64,000 nt of DNA from Saxidomus purpurata (Eukaryota; Mollusca; Bivalvia; Venerida; Veneridae). Where the stretch lies: NCBI GenBank assembly GCA_022818135.1, contig JAFMSR010000013.1:29363081-29427080 (forward strand), read 5' to 3'. The notes below the pieces were generated by a model. That model made no database searches, was not told where the DNA came from, and saw only the letters and a list, made by a program, of their open reading frames with translations. Of the stretch, positions 46,391 through 58,225 are shown one piece after another (position 1 is the first letter of the stretch; each line of letters begins with the position of its first letter). A program made the translations under genes and the position numbers.

Positions 46391-47167
46391 AGGAGAGAGT
46401 TTATATATAAGCCTAGACCTTTCTACTCAATCCTTTATGCTGTTTTGTAATAGCATGTAGTACATTTGATTTATCAATAAAATTCTGTTTAAACCAAGTA
46501 TTTTCACACTGTCAACAAAATATGCCGATTGTGAGTTGCTTCAAGCTACATGATTATAAAATGATACTAATGTCTTCGCCTAATTCCTATTGCAGCAATT
46601 TTTTTAGCTATATCTAAACATTTTAATGACCCCTAATATTTGACCGAATTAAAGAAGCTTAACAACAATCATGTGTTTGCCATGTAGGATGTCCTTGAGC
46701 TCAAAGATAAGCGTCTGTGCGCATGCGCAGTGCGACATTTTCTATGCAGAATTTAACCGACATTTCTCCAGACTGTTTTGACTTTTGCAACATAGTGTAG
46801 CTTTCGCTCAGGTAATTCTCAAGCGTATTGCTCATATAAAGTATTTAGATTTTAAAAAAATCATTTCATCTTGATTTGCATATAGGACCATGTATAATTT
46901 GTATAATTACATAAAGCTTTGGTTTGGAATCTATACCCTCTGGTGGATAGCGGCTCTGCCTTGGAGACAAGTGCAGATTGTGATCAGTCTGGGGTCTGAT
47001 AGTGACGTCTCTATTAGTATTATGTCAGTGCATGGTACTATTCAAACTGAAAAGGGATAAGAAATAGATCAGAAAGTAGGGCTACTAAAACGGCAATATA
47101 ATTATGTTCTTTTATTTGAAACTCAACAAATAATACCAGGGCTTTGTCATTTCTTGTCTTTAACAAA
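46391..47167. other. No gene seen
   Basis: Nothing recognised. Confidence 0.5.
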
Positions 47168-47176
47168 TTATTATTA

Positions 47177-47272
<96 letters not shown>
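47168..47272. repeat. (ATT)n followed by (ATC)n microsatellite
   Basis: About 24 ATT units pass directly into about 11 ATC units. The poly-Leu/poly-Ser and poly-Asn/poly-Asp frames across it are artefacts. Confidence 0.97.
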
Positions 47273-47273
<1 letters not shown>

Positions 47274-47609
47274 TAAACATCACAACGTTGAGTTTTGCAG
47301 AACAAACGACATTTGATTTAACCAGGCCATTTATGTTACAATATAAAAGAACATAATAGTATCAGCAAAATTAAGCAAAAGTAAGAAGAAATGTACAGTC
47401 AGAACATTGTACATGGGTACCGGAAGTCGTCAACGATTGTAATAGCATTCCGTAATGAGTTAGCCAGGTTTTGGTAGATCTAATTAGGTGACATTAGTCC
47501 CTTACTGTTTAATGTTTTTTGTAGGTTGAAAGCTCTGACAAAATGTTGTAAGCTAGTGTGACAGTTGTAAGTGTTTCAATTCATTTATTATTGTTTAATT
47601 ATCAGGATC

Positions 47610-47720
47610 CGTTTTCATATGGCTGGTCGGTGAACCGCCGGCTGGTAAAGGCGTTGCTACCATTTGCAAACTTGTCTGGTGACTAGCATGAAATGATATG
47701 CAATAGGTTTGTTTTGTACG
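47610..47720 (+). mobile_element. 5'-truncated SINE body
   Basis: catatggctggtcggtgaac and cgccggctggt match the body of the SINE at 14284 (gatatggccggttggtgagc, cgccagctagt). The tRNA head is missing. Confidence 0.6.
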
Positions 47721-48078
47721 TGGACATTTACTTTAAGTCATAAGGCACAATGTCAAAACGCAGTATTGAACGTCATTTTTTTCTCTAAACGGTACGCCCA
47801 TTAAAACGTTGTCTTTGGCATAATCTACAACGTATATTATAAGTCCTTAATAAATTGAGAGATGGATCGAGCCATATTACAATCTACGATAAACAATGTA
47901 TTGCCACGCGGACGTGTTATAAATAATTCAGTCAAAAATAACGTCATAATGTGCCGCATGGCGTGAAGTATATGTTCGCATAGAAAATAAAACGTTTCAT
48001 TTATTCATTTTTTTTTAACATTTGGTCATAAAATCGAAAAAGTATCTTCTACGCGTTGTTTGTCGGTTAGTAAACAAT
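47721..48078. repeat. Spacer with a repeat shared with 53420-53525
   Basis: 47980-48075 (atagaaaataaaacg, acatttggtca, atcttctacgcgttgttt, tagtaaacaa) aligns with 53420-53525 (atagaaaataaccca, acatttggtca, atcttgttaagcattgttt, taataaacaa), same orientation. No gene. Confidence 0.55.
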
Positions 48079-48412
48079 ATGGAACGCCTTTACTGTGTTA
48101 TTATGTTGTATTGTATTATACGCAGTGCATTGTTATGTATACGAGGTACAAATTTCATTTGACATGGTACATGCATATTTAGATGGGGTCACTTTTTTGT
48201 GATATGCAGTGCTTTTTCTTTTATATGTGGTGGTTATTTAATAATATGCAGAGCAAAAGTGTGTGTATACAGTAGAATAACCATTATATGTTGTACAAAC
48301 AACGTTATATGCAGTACAAACAACATTATATGCAGTCAGTTTTTCGATACATGGGGTGGTTTTTTTATTATTTGCAGTAGTTGTACCTTTATACGTTGTA
48401 TGTTGATTAAGG
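48079..48412 (+). repeat. 340-bp dispersed repeat, inverted partner at 52521-52874
   Basis: atggaacgcctttactg at the left, acagtagaataaccattata in the middle and ttatacgttgtatgttg at the right all appear in reverse complement at 52521-52874. The inside is a degenerate minisatellite of about 23 bp (atgcagtacaaacaacatta). Confidence 0.88.
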
Positions 48413-49214
48413 TAGGTCCACACCTTACGTCTGAATTTTTCAACCTCCTCAGAAAACGGTCATATTTTGCATAGGCAGTCTACGATGTATGTACTTTAAT
48501 GTGTTGCTATTTGATAGGAACACGCTCACGAGAGGTTGACGTCATGACGTCGTCAAGCAGTCTACCCATTTTCTTTAGGCGCTTTCATACAAACGTTCGT
48601 TCTCTGGTATTTATGAACGTATTTTGAAGATTAAAGTTTTATTTCTCCAGAAACATTTAAGCCTAACTTTTTATTGCATATTTTTGAAATATTGAATATA
48701 TTTATTGGTAATTCGAATGATATTGCGCCAATTTTGACGTAAATAACGTAGTATTTATCAGCTACCTCTGAACACGTTTTGCCGTTTTACGAAAAAGTTT
48801 GTCCGGTGACCCAATCTTATTTTTCAAATATATTACTACCATAGTGTAGATGGTTCAAAATATCAAAAAAATCAATAGGTCATCTAAGCAGATTTTTTTA
48901 ATTTTGAAATTTAGTTACGGTTATGCGTTATTTTTGTGCGTCAATATGTAACGTTAACGTCGTTATTTCAACTGCAATATCAGGCAATGGTTTATTTCTT
49001 TACAACCGGACGCTGTCTAAACAAACAAAAAAACATTTTTAAAGTCATAAATCTATTTAATGATATAAGTTTTATATTAAAGCAACACTGATCTTATGTT
49101 AATATGTTATCGCTGATCATGAGAGGAAACATTAGCCACATGGAATGTACTTTAAAACAGTAGGTATTTAAAAAATGTCATCGTAGGTACCCATTTGCAG
49201 CTGGACGGGCTGAG
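48413..49214. other. No gene seen; double CRE-like site
   Basis: gttgacgtcatgacgtcgtc near 48537 contains two overlapping TGACGTCA-type sites. No coding sequence was recognised nearby to connect to it. Confidence 0.45.
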
Positions 49215-49320
49215 GCATGTGTGACATAAGTGTCATTACTCAAGGGTACACCGGATGCGATTCGAACACATCACTTCCCATTCCGGAGGCAACGCCTTAA
49301 ACACATGGTTCTCGCGAAAT
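49215..49320 (-). mobile_element. Decayed tRNA-like sequence
   Basis: The reverse complement shows tgtgttcgaatcgcatccgg (B-box-like) preceded by a possible D arm (ccatgtgtttaaggcgttgc). Weak. Confidence 0.3.
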
Positions 49321-50089
49321 TCCTGGCCTTGCCGTTTTTTTCCTTCAACTAAAGGCGTCGTTTCTTGAATTGTCCAGTTTCTTGTTTTGTCCGCCGGCGT
49401 TCACGCTTTCCACCCAACCCTATAAACATATCGAGCGTATACTTTCCTGGGCTCACATTATGCTGTTCATTTACCCGAAAAATAGATAATTGAAAGAAAA
49501 AATGTTTTACGGTTAGTAAGTTTACTGATCATGAGTGTTGCGCCGACAGCAATTAATCCGTTTATACATATACATGTATTTTTAAAATGGGATCTTTTGA
49601 TTTCCAATTTATGCCTTTCTGTTTATCTAAACAAAGGCATTATTCGTAATGGTGATCCAACAGACTGACGAACTAAATTCTGACCAGACGACAACCACAG
49701 TGTCGTATGCTTCGGAACGTAGCTGCTTGAAACTACATTGTATATGTTTTAAGTAGACACTAGGAACGAATTGGTTAATAAATATTCTGTAAGACTTAGT
49801 TGAGATAGTTTGTTTACAACCTCGTTAGTTTACCATAATTTTTTTTATAAATTACCTTGCACATGTACATACATGTACATCCTTCATTTACATTTTTCTA
49901 CAGTCATGACTTCGTGTTAGAGACTTGTTTTAGTTGATTTGCAAATCCTGCAAGATTTATTTGCAACCCCAAATTCTATACATCGTTTCGTTTTTGTTCA
50001 AATATCATGTAAAAATCCCCAAACAATGCCAATACTTTATGCATACATGTAGTTAATAGACACATATATTATATTGATCGTATAATCAG
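49321..50089. other. No gene seen
   Basis: Nothing recognised. Confidence 0.5.
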
Positions 50090-50200
50090 GATCAGAGGGT
50101 CCCGGGTTCGATCCCCACCAGTGATACGACGTTTCTTTCCTTAGGCAAGACACTGCCCCTACTTGCTCTGTCTGTCTGCAAGTGTTTAGTGTATTGAACA
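50090..50200 (+). mobile_element. 5'-truncated tRNA-derived SINE
   Basis: Begins in the T arm (gtcccgggttcgatccccac, B box) and continues into ttctttccttaggcaagaca, a body segment I associate with bivalve SINEs. The D and anticodon arms are missing. Confidence 0.55.
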
Positions 50201-50692
50201 GAAGTATATAAAAATACAAAACGAAGTTCATGCCACTTCTATAATGACTAATAGGTGTAACTGTTGTATTGAGAAACACTAATTTAAATACTCCTTTTAT
50301 ATAAGTGATACAATTTAATATTAATATCATGAGCGCGACGCTATTATCACAAAACCTGAATCATTTATATTCATCACCAAAAAAGAAGTTATGGCAGATC
50401 TATATCACTATCACTGTGACTAATATGATATCTAAATCATCACTTTTTATTCAGCTGATACACAATGGAGTATTTCTTCGTTAGCATGAAATAATATACA
50501 ATTATGGACTTGTAAGGCATTGACTATGATGTGATATTCACCGTTTTAAAATATGTATGTCATTAACTAACATGCATGGGGGACCCTTTACGCCGGGTGT
50601 CAGACTTATCAACTAGCGCTGCTGATTATAATGTAAACGTGGAGGCAACATGAAACAATAAGATTATATTCTAAGTCATTTCTCGTGTTCCT

Positions 50693-50790
50693 CCGTGATC
50701 AAGTGGTTAGAGCCGCTGACTTTAAATCACTGTTACCTCTCATAGATTGAGGGTCGTGGGTTTGAGTCCTGCTCATACCATGTCTTTTGA
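50693..50790 (+). mobile_element. tRNA-like SINE head (class II type)
   Basis: cctccgtgatcaagtggtta (A box) and gggtttgagtcctg (B box) are 60 bases apart, with an extended variable arm as in leucine or serine tRNAs. The acceptor stem does not close, so a SINE head or pseudogene is more likely than a tRNA gene. Confidence 0.5.
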
Positions 50791-52314
50791 TATGTGAAAG
50801 TTTCACCAACACCAGCGTTCAGCATGAAAATATCTTTTCATAATAGTCCAAATAGTACCGAAGCTACAGAGATGTCTAATATCACTATTTGCGGCATTTT
50901 CCATGGACAAAATGGCAATAGTGGGGCTCGAACTCAGGGATAATGTCAATATACATGGTGTCAACAACTTTGTATGTAGTAAATTCCTTTTAATTATGTT
51001 TGGTCCAAAGAACTATATAAGCTGTACATACGGCATTATATGCGGTGCTTTCCCATTATGGTGATGATACTTAAAGACAGTCTCTGAAAATACTCTCGGC
51101 GGAAATTAGCGAGTAAGCTAAGAAAAATTTGCCATGACACCGTACATTCAACATCGAATAGTGCTTGCATGTACCTTAAAGATTGTTTGTCTGCATGGTC
51201 ACATAACCCATGGATATTTCTAAAGTACTGCATATTTGAGATATGGACTTTAATGTAGTTTATACAAAACTTTAACCAGAATTTCTTAGTCGAAAAAAGG
51301 GGCCATACTTTGCATTATCTGCAAGATAAAGTGAATCTAGCATGTTCATGAGTTGTGGATAATGAAATCCATCATAGGGCTGAGATACGTCCAAAAAAAC
51401 GAGGCTCTGCGAGGATGGGATTTCCTAATCCACAACTCAATGGACATGGTTGATTTATTTTCTCACCGTTTTAATCGCATTTTCATCGCAGGGACAAGAG
51501 TGATTCTTTCTCGTTACATTATTCTATTTTATTCCGTGTATTGCACAGTAATACTTACTTGAGCCGAAGCACTCTCTATCCGCTACACAAAACAATTCAA
51601 ACATAATTCCCTGTTAAAATCTGCATTGAATAAAAAAAAAAGAAACAAACACTTCGAATCAATACTATACAAGAAACAACAGTGTAATCAAATAGCTGTT
51701 TCAAATCAATTCTTTAAAACTGTAAACTTCAATTTTACCTATTCAAATTTCAATGTAAATGTTTAGATTGACTTTGGAATTGAAGATACCACCGTTAATA
51801 GTGCTTGCCTTGACCGTATAGTAAAAACTCGGCATATCATATAACGCAAGTGAAAAAACAGGATGGGGATGAAAAAATGAAATCAACTTTTTCTCGAATT
51901 TTACTTCAAAACTGCTATAGATGGATAGAAAATGATCTAACTAAGAAAATGAATACCAACAACGCTATGTTTATTTCAAAAATAAAAAATTTTACAGTCA
52001 TTTTTCGATTTTTATGTGTTGTGCTGGCTGTTTATAATTTACGTAAAATGAGAATAAGCGGTCAAGGGTAAGGTTTTCTACCACCGGTAAATGAGCGGAA
52101 ATATGTACCTCATAGGTGAGAAAGAGTTAAGTTATTTAAATAGGTGTGATGGTTTGGAAGCCTTGTTTAAAATTTAATACATTCAGTAGTTAATGAGATA
52201 CGGATTTCGGTAGCGCGTCTATGCTTGATGACGTGGCCGCTATTTATGTATATCTGCTTACTCGGTATTTTCCGGCTAAGTAATTCCGGAGAATGCCGGA
52301 AAGTATGATCATCG
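50791..52314. other. No gene seen
   Basis: A short piece at 51015-51065 (ggcattatatgcggtgcttt) resembles units of the 48.1/52.5-kb repeat. Otherwise only weak frames. Confidence 0.45.
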
Positions 52315-52455
52315 TAATGAAAAATGTACCGCATATAATGCTGTATGCACCGTGTATATAGTAGAATGGACCGAACATAATAAAAAAGAAAATGTCGTTT
52401 CCGCCATGTATATTGCCAAATGCATTGCGTAGAATGTTTTTTATGAACAACTGAA
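52315..52455 (-). repeat. Degenerate piece of the 48.1/52.5-kb repeat
   Basis: Words such as aatgtaccgcatataatgc, gtatatagtagaatgg and gcattgcgtagaatg have the same spacing as in 52521-52874. Short inverted words caaatagg-type (aataggtgtgatgg at 52139, atcacacctattgaa at 52510) flank it. Confidence 0.5.
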
Positions 52456-52520
52456 TAATAATTCACCACGTATAGAATCAATCGCAAGTACTTCATATAT
52501 TTAAACATCTATCACACCTA

Positions 52521-52874
52521 TTGAACAACATACAACGTATAAAGGGAAAACTACTGCGTATAATCAAAAATACCACCACATGTATCGAAACATTGACTGC
52601 ATATAATGTCATTTGTACTGCATATAATGTCATTTGTACTGCACATAAAGTTGTATGTATTGCACATGACGTTGTTTGCACACCATATAATGGTTATTCT
52701 ACTGTATATACACATTTTTGCACTGCATATGATTAAATAACCACCATATATAACGGAAAAGGCACTGCATATCATGAAAAATGTACCATGTCAAATTAAA
52801 TATGTACCTCATATACATGCAAATGCACTGCGTAAAATACAATACAACATGATAAGACAGTAAAGGCGTTCCAT
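52521..52874 (-). repeat. 350-bp dispersed repeat, inverted partner of 48079-48412
   Basis: See the partner entry. This copy has one extra unit of the inner minisatellite (actgcatataatgtcatttg twice in a row near 52612-52655). Confidence 0.88.
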
Positions 52875-54012
52875 AAAACAACCTCTTGGCGTTGTGATGC
52901 TCAGATACAAATCACTCAGTCTATGGTCTTGATAGTTAATTAATGCGTATCCTCCCGAAGACGATAACAATTCATGTTTTATAATTGATCTATTATGTCA
53001 TGTTAGAATAGGAATATCGTTTAATATTACTTCTTGCCGTTCTGTTGACGATGAACAACGCTTTTACGGATATTATTTTTTAAATAAACAAAGCTTTGAC
53101 ACCAACTCGTTAGAGAACAATATGACGCATAACTTAAAGTGATTATGATGGCCAAAGAGGTCTTCATAATGTTAGGTAAGACATTTATCACTGATTGGTA
53201 CTCCTAGAATAATATTAAACTTTACATAGTGAAGTCAAAAATTAAAAATCCAACTTTTGTGTTCCGTATACTTGCATTAAAATCTGTCAGTAAGAGAAAT
53301 CACTCAATATAATTCATTTCTTTGATGTTTTCAAAGTATCTGTATTGTTTTAAGCTTTATTTTGAACCTCATTTTGTGGCCATTTTGAAGATTAAAACAA
53401 CTTTAAAATAAATATCCGCATAGAAAATAACCCATTGCACTTATTTAACTTTTGTGATATACATTTGGTCAACTTTTAATCGAAATAATATCTTGTTAAG
53501 CATTGTTTATCTTCTAATAAACAACTTTCTGTCGTTCTGGTGCTCATTTGAAAGCCACTGAAATATACGGCCTTCGTTATTAATTTACAGCACTTCGGAA
53601 CTCAAAGGCGTTGTTTTTTTGACGATTATCAACGCTTAAACGTATATCATTTCTTAATTAACCGTGAGTTAATATATGTTAAATCACACCACGGATTTAT
53701 TATTGCGACTCTAATACGACCTAATTAAATTGTTTATTAACAACAAATGAATGGAAGAAAACACTTTATTTTTTTCAACGGCGGACTACTTTTGTAAAGT
53801 GTACATGTATGTCATACTTTTGTATGTAAACGGCTTTTAACGTATACATGTATCTTAAATTTCTTCTTTACTGACAGAAGTAAAACGATTTTACAAAAAA
53901 AGATCGTTTTTGAATGTAAAGGTTATTCTATACATTTGGTTGCATAAAGAATGGTGCTTAACTTCACACTGTACAACTCTTATACTTGACAATAGTTATT
54001 GTTTGTTTATAG
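52875..54012. other. Upstream region of LRR gene 2; no exon identified
   Basis: Contains the 53420-53525 partner of 47980-48075 and, at 53690-53750, a repeat that recurs downstream of the gene at 55800-55860. It ends in gtttgtttatag, the 3' splice site of the LRR exon. The first exon was not found. Confidence 0.5.
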
Positions 54013-55386
54013 ATCGCTACATTGTCAACAATTGCAGTTTTGACTTCATGTTCAGCGTTTCTGCTTGCTGATAACTGCCCAGCCCCTTCGCCATGCACGT
54101 GCTCAGGTAACACCGTCCACAAGAATATCCGCTGCCGTTCTAAAAATCTTAAGGAGATTCCACACTTGGTTCAATCCCAGAACAATATTTCTTCGGTGGC
54201 GTTGGACGTCGATGGCAACAGCATCACTGTTATTCATGACAATGCATTTAACAACCTTCGTTCCTTCAATGCTTTCAGCATTTCTTTACAGCTTGGGTTT
54301 AATCACATTAACACAATAGAAAATGGCGCATTTAACGGAATTGAAAATGGAACTGGATCTCTTTACCTACAACATAATAACCTAGCTACACTTCCTGTTG
54401 CCATAGGTAACCTAGTTAGTTTGCACACCCTCTATATCTATGACAACCCTCTTCGTTCACTAGGTTCGTCAGTTATGTCAAAGATAGGAAGGAGCTTGAC
54501 CTACTTATATTTTGATATGAAATATTTCACACACTGGCCACAGGAATTACAATATCTTCGGAATTTAGGAACCCTGATTGTCCGCTACGTACCGTTTTCA
54601 CAATTAAATACAAGTGTATTCCAAGGCTTGGAAGACCGTCTTCTAACACTTCAACTCCTATACTCAAAACTTGTAAATGTGCCATCCTCTATATGCAGTC
54701 TAACGAAAACTCTTCACGAATTAGCCCTAACCGGAAGTATGCAATTAAACCAAAACGCGTCTGATATTTTTCAAGCACGTGGTGGAAACTTTACGCGGCT
54801 GACACGCCTTGATTTGGGAAGTACAGGACTTGGAAAGTTTCCCAACGTGTTTACGTCAAACTTATTTCCTTCTCTGACAGAACTTGAAGTTAGTTACAAC
54901 TCAATCAAATATATTAATTCCGCGATAATTCCATTAAACACCACACTTACGAAGATGAACCTCGATTCTAATCAGCTCGACAGAATTCCGTCGGCGTTAC
55001 ACAACCTTCAGACACTGAAATCTTTTCACATCGCACTGAACGCCATTAAAACAATAGAACCATTTCACTTGTACGGACTACCAATGCTTAATGATTTGGA
55101 GCTAAACGGTAATCCGTTAGTGTACATTTCACCAGATGCGTTTAAACATAATATGAACCTAGGAACCTTGAACATCCGGAACACACATCTCGTCCATGTT
55201 CCAGAAGCTGTTACTAAACTACCGAAGTTAAGAATTATGTTCGTGAGCCCAATGAGATGCACGTGTGATATGCCCTACTTGAAACACTGGAACGTCAATA
55301 CTCTGACTATGTTTTATACAAAGTGTGTCTCTTCCAGCAAGACAATCAAAACGTTCATAGTGAACTATTCCCAGTCATGTCCCTAG
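54013..55386 (+). CDS. Secreted leucine-rich-repeat protein 2, paralogue of gene 1; no ATG in this exon
   Basis: Likely a secreted LRR protein with the same layout as gene 1. A hydrophobic leader (VLTSCSAFLLA) is followed by the N-cap DNCPAPSPCTCS, about 15 LRRs (for example SLYLQHNNLATLPVAIG, RLDLGSTGLGKFPNVF, DLELNGNPLVYISPDAF) and the C-cap CTCDMPYLKHW ... CVSSS ... SQSCP. About half of the residues match gene 1, including SVMSKIGRSLT. The codon aligned with the ATG of gene 1 is ATC (54013). The first ATG in this frame lies well inside the protein, so translation must start in an upstream exon or the gene is dead. The exon begins right after tttatag. The frame is otherwise intact to the TAG at 55384. 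ATTAAA near 55413 may serve polyadenylation. Confidence 0.82.
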   Translation: MATLSTIAVLTSCSAFLLADNCPAPSPCTCSGNTVHKNIRCRSKNLKEIPHLVQSQNNISSVALDVDGNSITVIHDNAFNNLRSFNAFSISLQLGFNHINTIENGAFNGIENGTGSLYLQHNNLATLPVAIGNLVSLHTLYIYDNPLRSLGSSVMSKIGRSLTYLYFDMKYFTHWPQELQYLRNLGTLIVRYVPFSQLNTSVFQGLEDRLLTLQLLYSKLVNVPSSICSLTKTLHELALTGSMQLNQNASDIFQARGGNFTRLTRLDLGSTGLGKFPNVFTSNLFPSLTELEVSYNSIKYINSAIIPLNTTLTKMNLDSNQLDRIPSALHNLQTLKSFHIALNAIKTIEPFHLYGLPMLNDLELNGNPLVYISPDAFKHNMNLGTLNIRNTHLVHVPEAVTKLPKLRIMFVSPMRCTCDMPYLKHWNVNTLTMFYTKCVSSSKTIKTFIVNYSQSCP

Positions 55387-55792
55387 AGCAATTTGAATGT
55401 TTATAATTTCTTAATTAAAGTTATATTACCCTTTTGAAATGGCCACTTTGGGTTATAGTCAAAATGATGCTGAAAACACAGAGGATGCTTTAAAAACAAA
55501 TAAGAAATAAGTTTAGCCAAGTTATTTCTGTTATTGACAGATACAAATTAACGGATATACATAACGGAAAAGGCGGAAAAGGCTTTTATTTTTGCCTAGG
55601 ATAGCCCAATTTATTTTTTTTTACAGATTTTCTCTACATGTATATTTGATAGGAATGAAGCTGGTAAACAGATCGGGGGTGGGGGGGGGGGTTTTCTTGT
55701 TATTTCTATGTCAATGCTTATTATTCTAGAAATATAATTTTATCTAAATTTATGATGGTCACTTTGAACGGTAATATCACTTTAACCCTGAG
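55387..55792. other. 3' flank of LRR gene 2; poly-G tract
   Basis: A run of G interrupted once lies at about 55674-55692. Nothing else recognised. Confidence 0.5.
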
Positions 55793-55870
55793 ATCACGCT
55801 ACGGGTTTATTATTTTTCGATTCAAATACGACCTACGAAAAAACATTTATTAACGTGGAACTTGCGTTAT
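55793..55870 (+). repeat. 80-bp repeat shared with 53680-53750
   Basis: acgggtttattatttt, tcaaatacgacctac and atttattaacgtgg match acggatttattattg, tctaatacgacctaat and gtttattaacaac upstream of LRR gene 2. Confidence 0.55.
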
Positions 55871-56054
55871 TTATTATTTATTTTTGTGAATGGCACATAA
55901 TCATCATAATTTTTGCTTTGTTGTTTTAACGCACATAATAAGAACAAAAATACATGAGTTGTTTGACAACCAGAATCTTTTGAGTCACATATCATCAAGG
56001 ACACATGTTCATGTATTTCATATCAAATGTGATATGTCCAACATGTGACATATA
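55871..56054. other. No gene seen
   Basis: Short spacer. Confidence 0.4.
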
Positions 56055-57035
56055 AGTTTTGGTCCCAGGTACATGGTTAAGACAACTTCATGATGTAGAG
56101 ATCCTAGTTTCGGACAAGTATTTTGATGAACGTCGAAAATAAGTCTATATAAATAAGTGATTTCTAGGGCAGGACAAATTTTGACCCAAGGGGCATAATT
56201 TGATATAGAGAAACACTACTGATACCACACACACAACATTTCTCATATAAACGAATGAATTAAAGTGTTCGCACAGGCTGACAATTTGCAAGGAAGACTT
56301 ATTTTCGACGTTCATCAAAATACTTTAAAAACATTTGTCCGTAACCGTATGGTAAGGCGTATAACTAGGATATCTAATACGTAGCATCATGAAGGGGTCT
56401 TAATCATGCACCTGGGATCAAAAACTGACCCCGCCCCGGAGTTCATTATTTTACACTAACTTATATGGCGATTTTTTTTAGAAATATTGCTCTCCATAAT
56501 GACAGAACTTACATATTTGGTTGGTACTATTGTCTAGTACACCTCTCACATGACTGCTCTATTTATGTCCCTAGGGCCAAGATCGGCCCTGCACCTTTGA
56601 CTTACTTTCTTGTGTTTTCAGCTACGGTAATGAAGTTTAGACTATGTGTGAAGTTTTGCAAACAGATTTTAATGCTAACCTGCGATGACATTGGCCTGTC
56701 GACCTTTTTTGTTTTTGGAACTACATTTTTGTACAGCAATGCAATTTGGACAATGTGTATACATTGAGCAGTTTTGTAAGCACACTACAATATTTGCACC
56801 TTTTCTCAGTAATGATCTTGAATTTGATGTGTTATGTGTTGCCTCCATATTCATAGTAAATCTGGTGGGCCATAATTTTCTCCGTTCTTCAATGGATCTT
56901 CGGTGTTGACCATCTTAAGTGAGTTCCAAGTAACCATGCATAATAATATTTTGACAGCTTGCACTTCTATATCGGATAATGCAATATACGCAGGTGAGCG
57001 ATGCAGGGCCAGCATGGTTCTCTTGTCTAAAGAAG
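56055..57035 (+). mobile_element. Diverged interspersed element with fold-back left part
   Basis: 56055-56150 and 56297-56430 are inverted repeats. Their inner 31 bases are identical (ttttgatgaacgtcgaaaat and flanks), and the outer part shares tcccaggt(a/g)catg(g/a)ttaagac. The loop contains ttttgacccaaggggcataa, related to the 10-kb element. The right end, caggtgagcgatgcagggcc followed by ctcttgtc, matches the end at 20220-20260. The small frames at 56465-56909 have no recognisable features. Confidence 0.6.
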
Positions 57036-57694
57036 GTGTACGGATAAACATCAACATAAAGCTTTCTAAGACTTTGTCAAACCAGAACGAGGCAGAAAGT
57101 CATTAACCGATTTCATTACATATATATATGGCGCAAAGCCGGATTACTCTATTACTACCAGGCAAAAACTAAAAATAACGAAACGTTTCATTACTCTAGT
57201 TTTAGCATTCTCACTACCTTTATTGCAGGAGAAATCTTCAACACAAATGTTTGTTGAAATACATATTAAGATAAAATAAATAATAAATGCAGTTGCAAAT
57301 GTATGTAACTGCAGTGTAACTGATTTATGTTGCAACATTGCAGAAATCTGTTCCGTTCTTGCTACCTTTATTATCTATTTGTTAATGTGTCTAGAAACGT
57401 TTTTCCCAGACAAAATTCTTTAGCGAGTTAAAATGACATAAGTACTTTTCATTTGACGTTAAGTGCGTTCAATACTTATTTCCTTGCCATTAACTCCTCG
57501 TAAAATGATTGCTTAACGGATGTTTGGAGATTTAGGGGAAGGACATTTTCAGCTTTAAAACCTTAACATCAGCTGCTCTCTATGTAATTAATGGTGTTCA
57601 AGTCACAAGGGCAAACACAATCGCCTTGTCAAAGGGCAAATCAATGTTAAGAACCAGTAACGTAAGCCTGTTAGGTAGGAGCTTCATGACAAAT
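57036..57694. other. No gene seen
   Basis: Nothing recognised. Confidence 0.5.
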
Positions 57695-58225
57695 AACATT
57701 CTAGTCCCCTGAAACAGGGAAAGTAAATATTACATTAAAATAAATTTGTAAGAGTGATGTCCCCTAAAAATAGGGAAAAAATCATGCTATCTTTAAATAA
57801 GCCAGAAAGATTTATGTCCCTTGAAATAGGGGAGGTTAATTCCGACATCTGAATAAAAGTCGAAAAGGATGATGTATTTGAAACTATGGAGATTAATCTT
57901 ATCAGCTAATATTAATTCGATAAAAATAATGTCCATTGAAAAAGGGGAAATAAATCTTGCCATTTAAAAAAAAATGTAAAAGTGACGTCTCCTGAAACAG
58001 GGAAAGTAAATCTTGTCATCCTAGAATGAGTCGGTAAGAAAATAATCTGTAACAGTGATGTCACCTAAAACAGGGCTAAACCAGAGGTGGGGGCGGGGGT
58101 TACTATTACAACATTAATATAAATCGGCAAGATTGTTGTCCCCTCAAACATGCTAGGTAAATCTTGCAATTTTGAAAGTCCCCTGATACAGCGCAGGTAA
58201 AATAATAAGCGAGACAAATCTTGCT
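57695..58225 (+). repeat. Degenerate tandem repeat, about 60-bp unit, eight or nine copies
   Basis: Each unit carries gatgtcccctgaaacaggg, then aagtaaatcttgcca and a taaa-rich spacer. Units near 57845-57975 are reproduced at 59013-59150. Confidence 0.85.

Noticed and set aside
47038..47356. Poly-Asn/Asp and poly-Leu/Ser frames
   Set aside because: Translation of an (ATT)n(ATC)n microsatellite.
54022..54024. TTG as the start codon of LRR gene 2
   Set aside because: TTG initiation is not expected in an animal nuclear gene. The exon starts at a splice acceptor at 54013, so the start more likely lies upstream.
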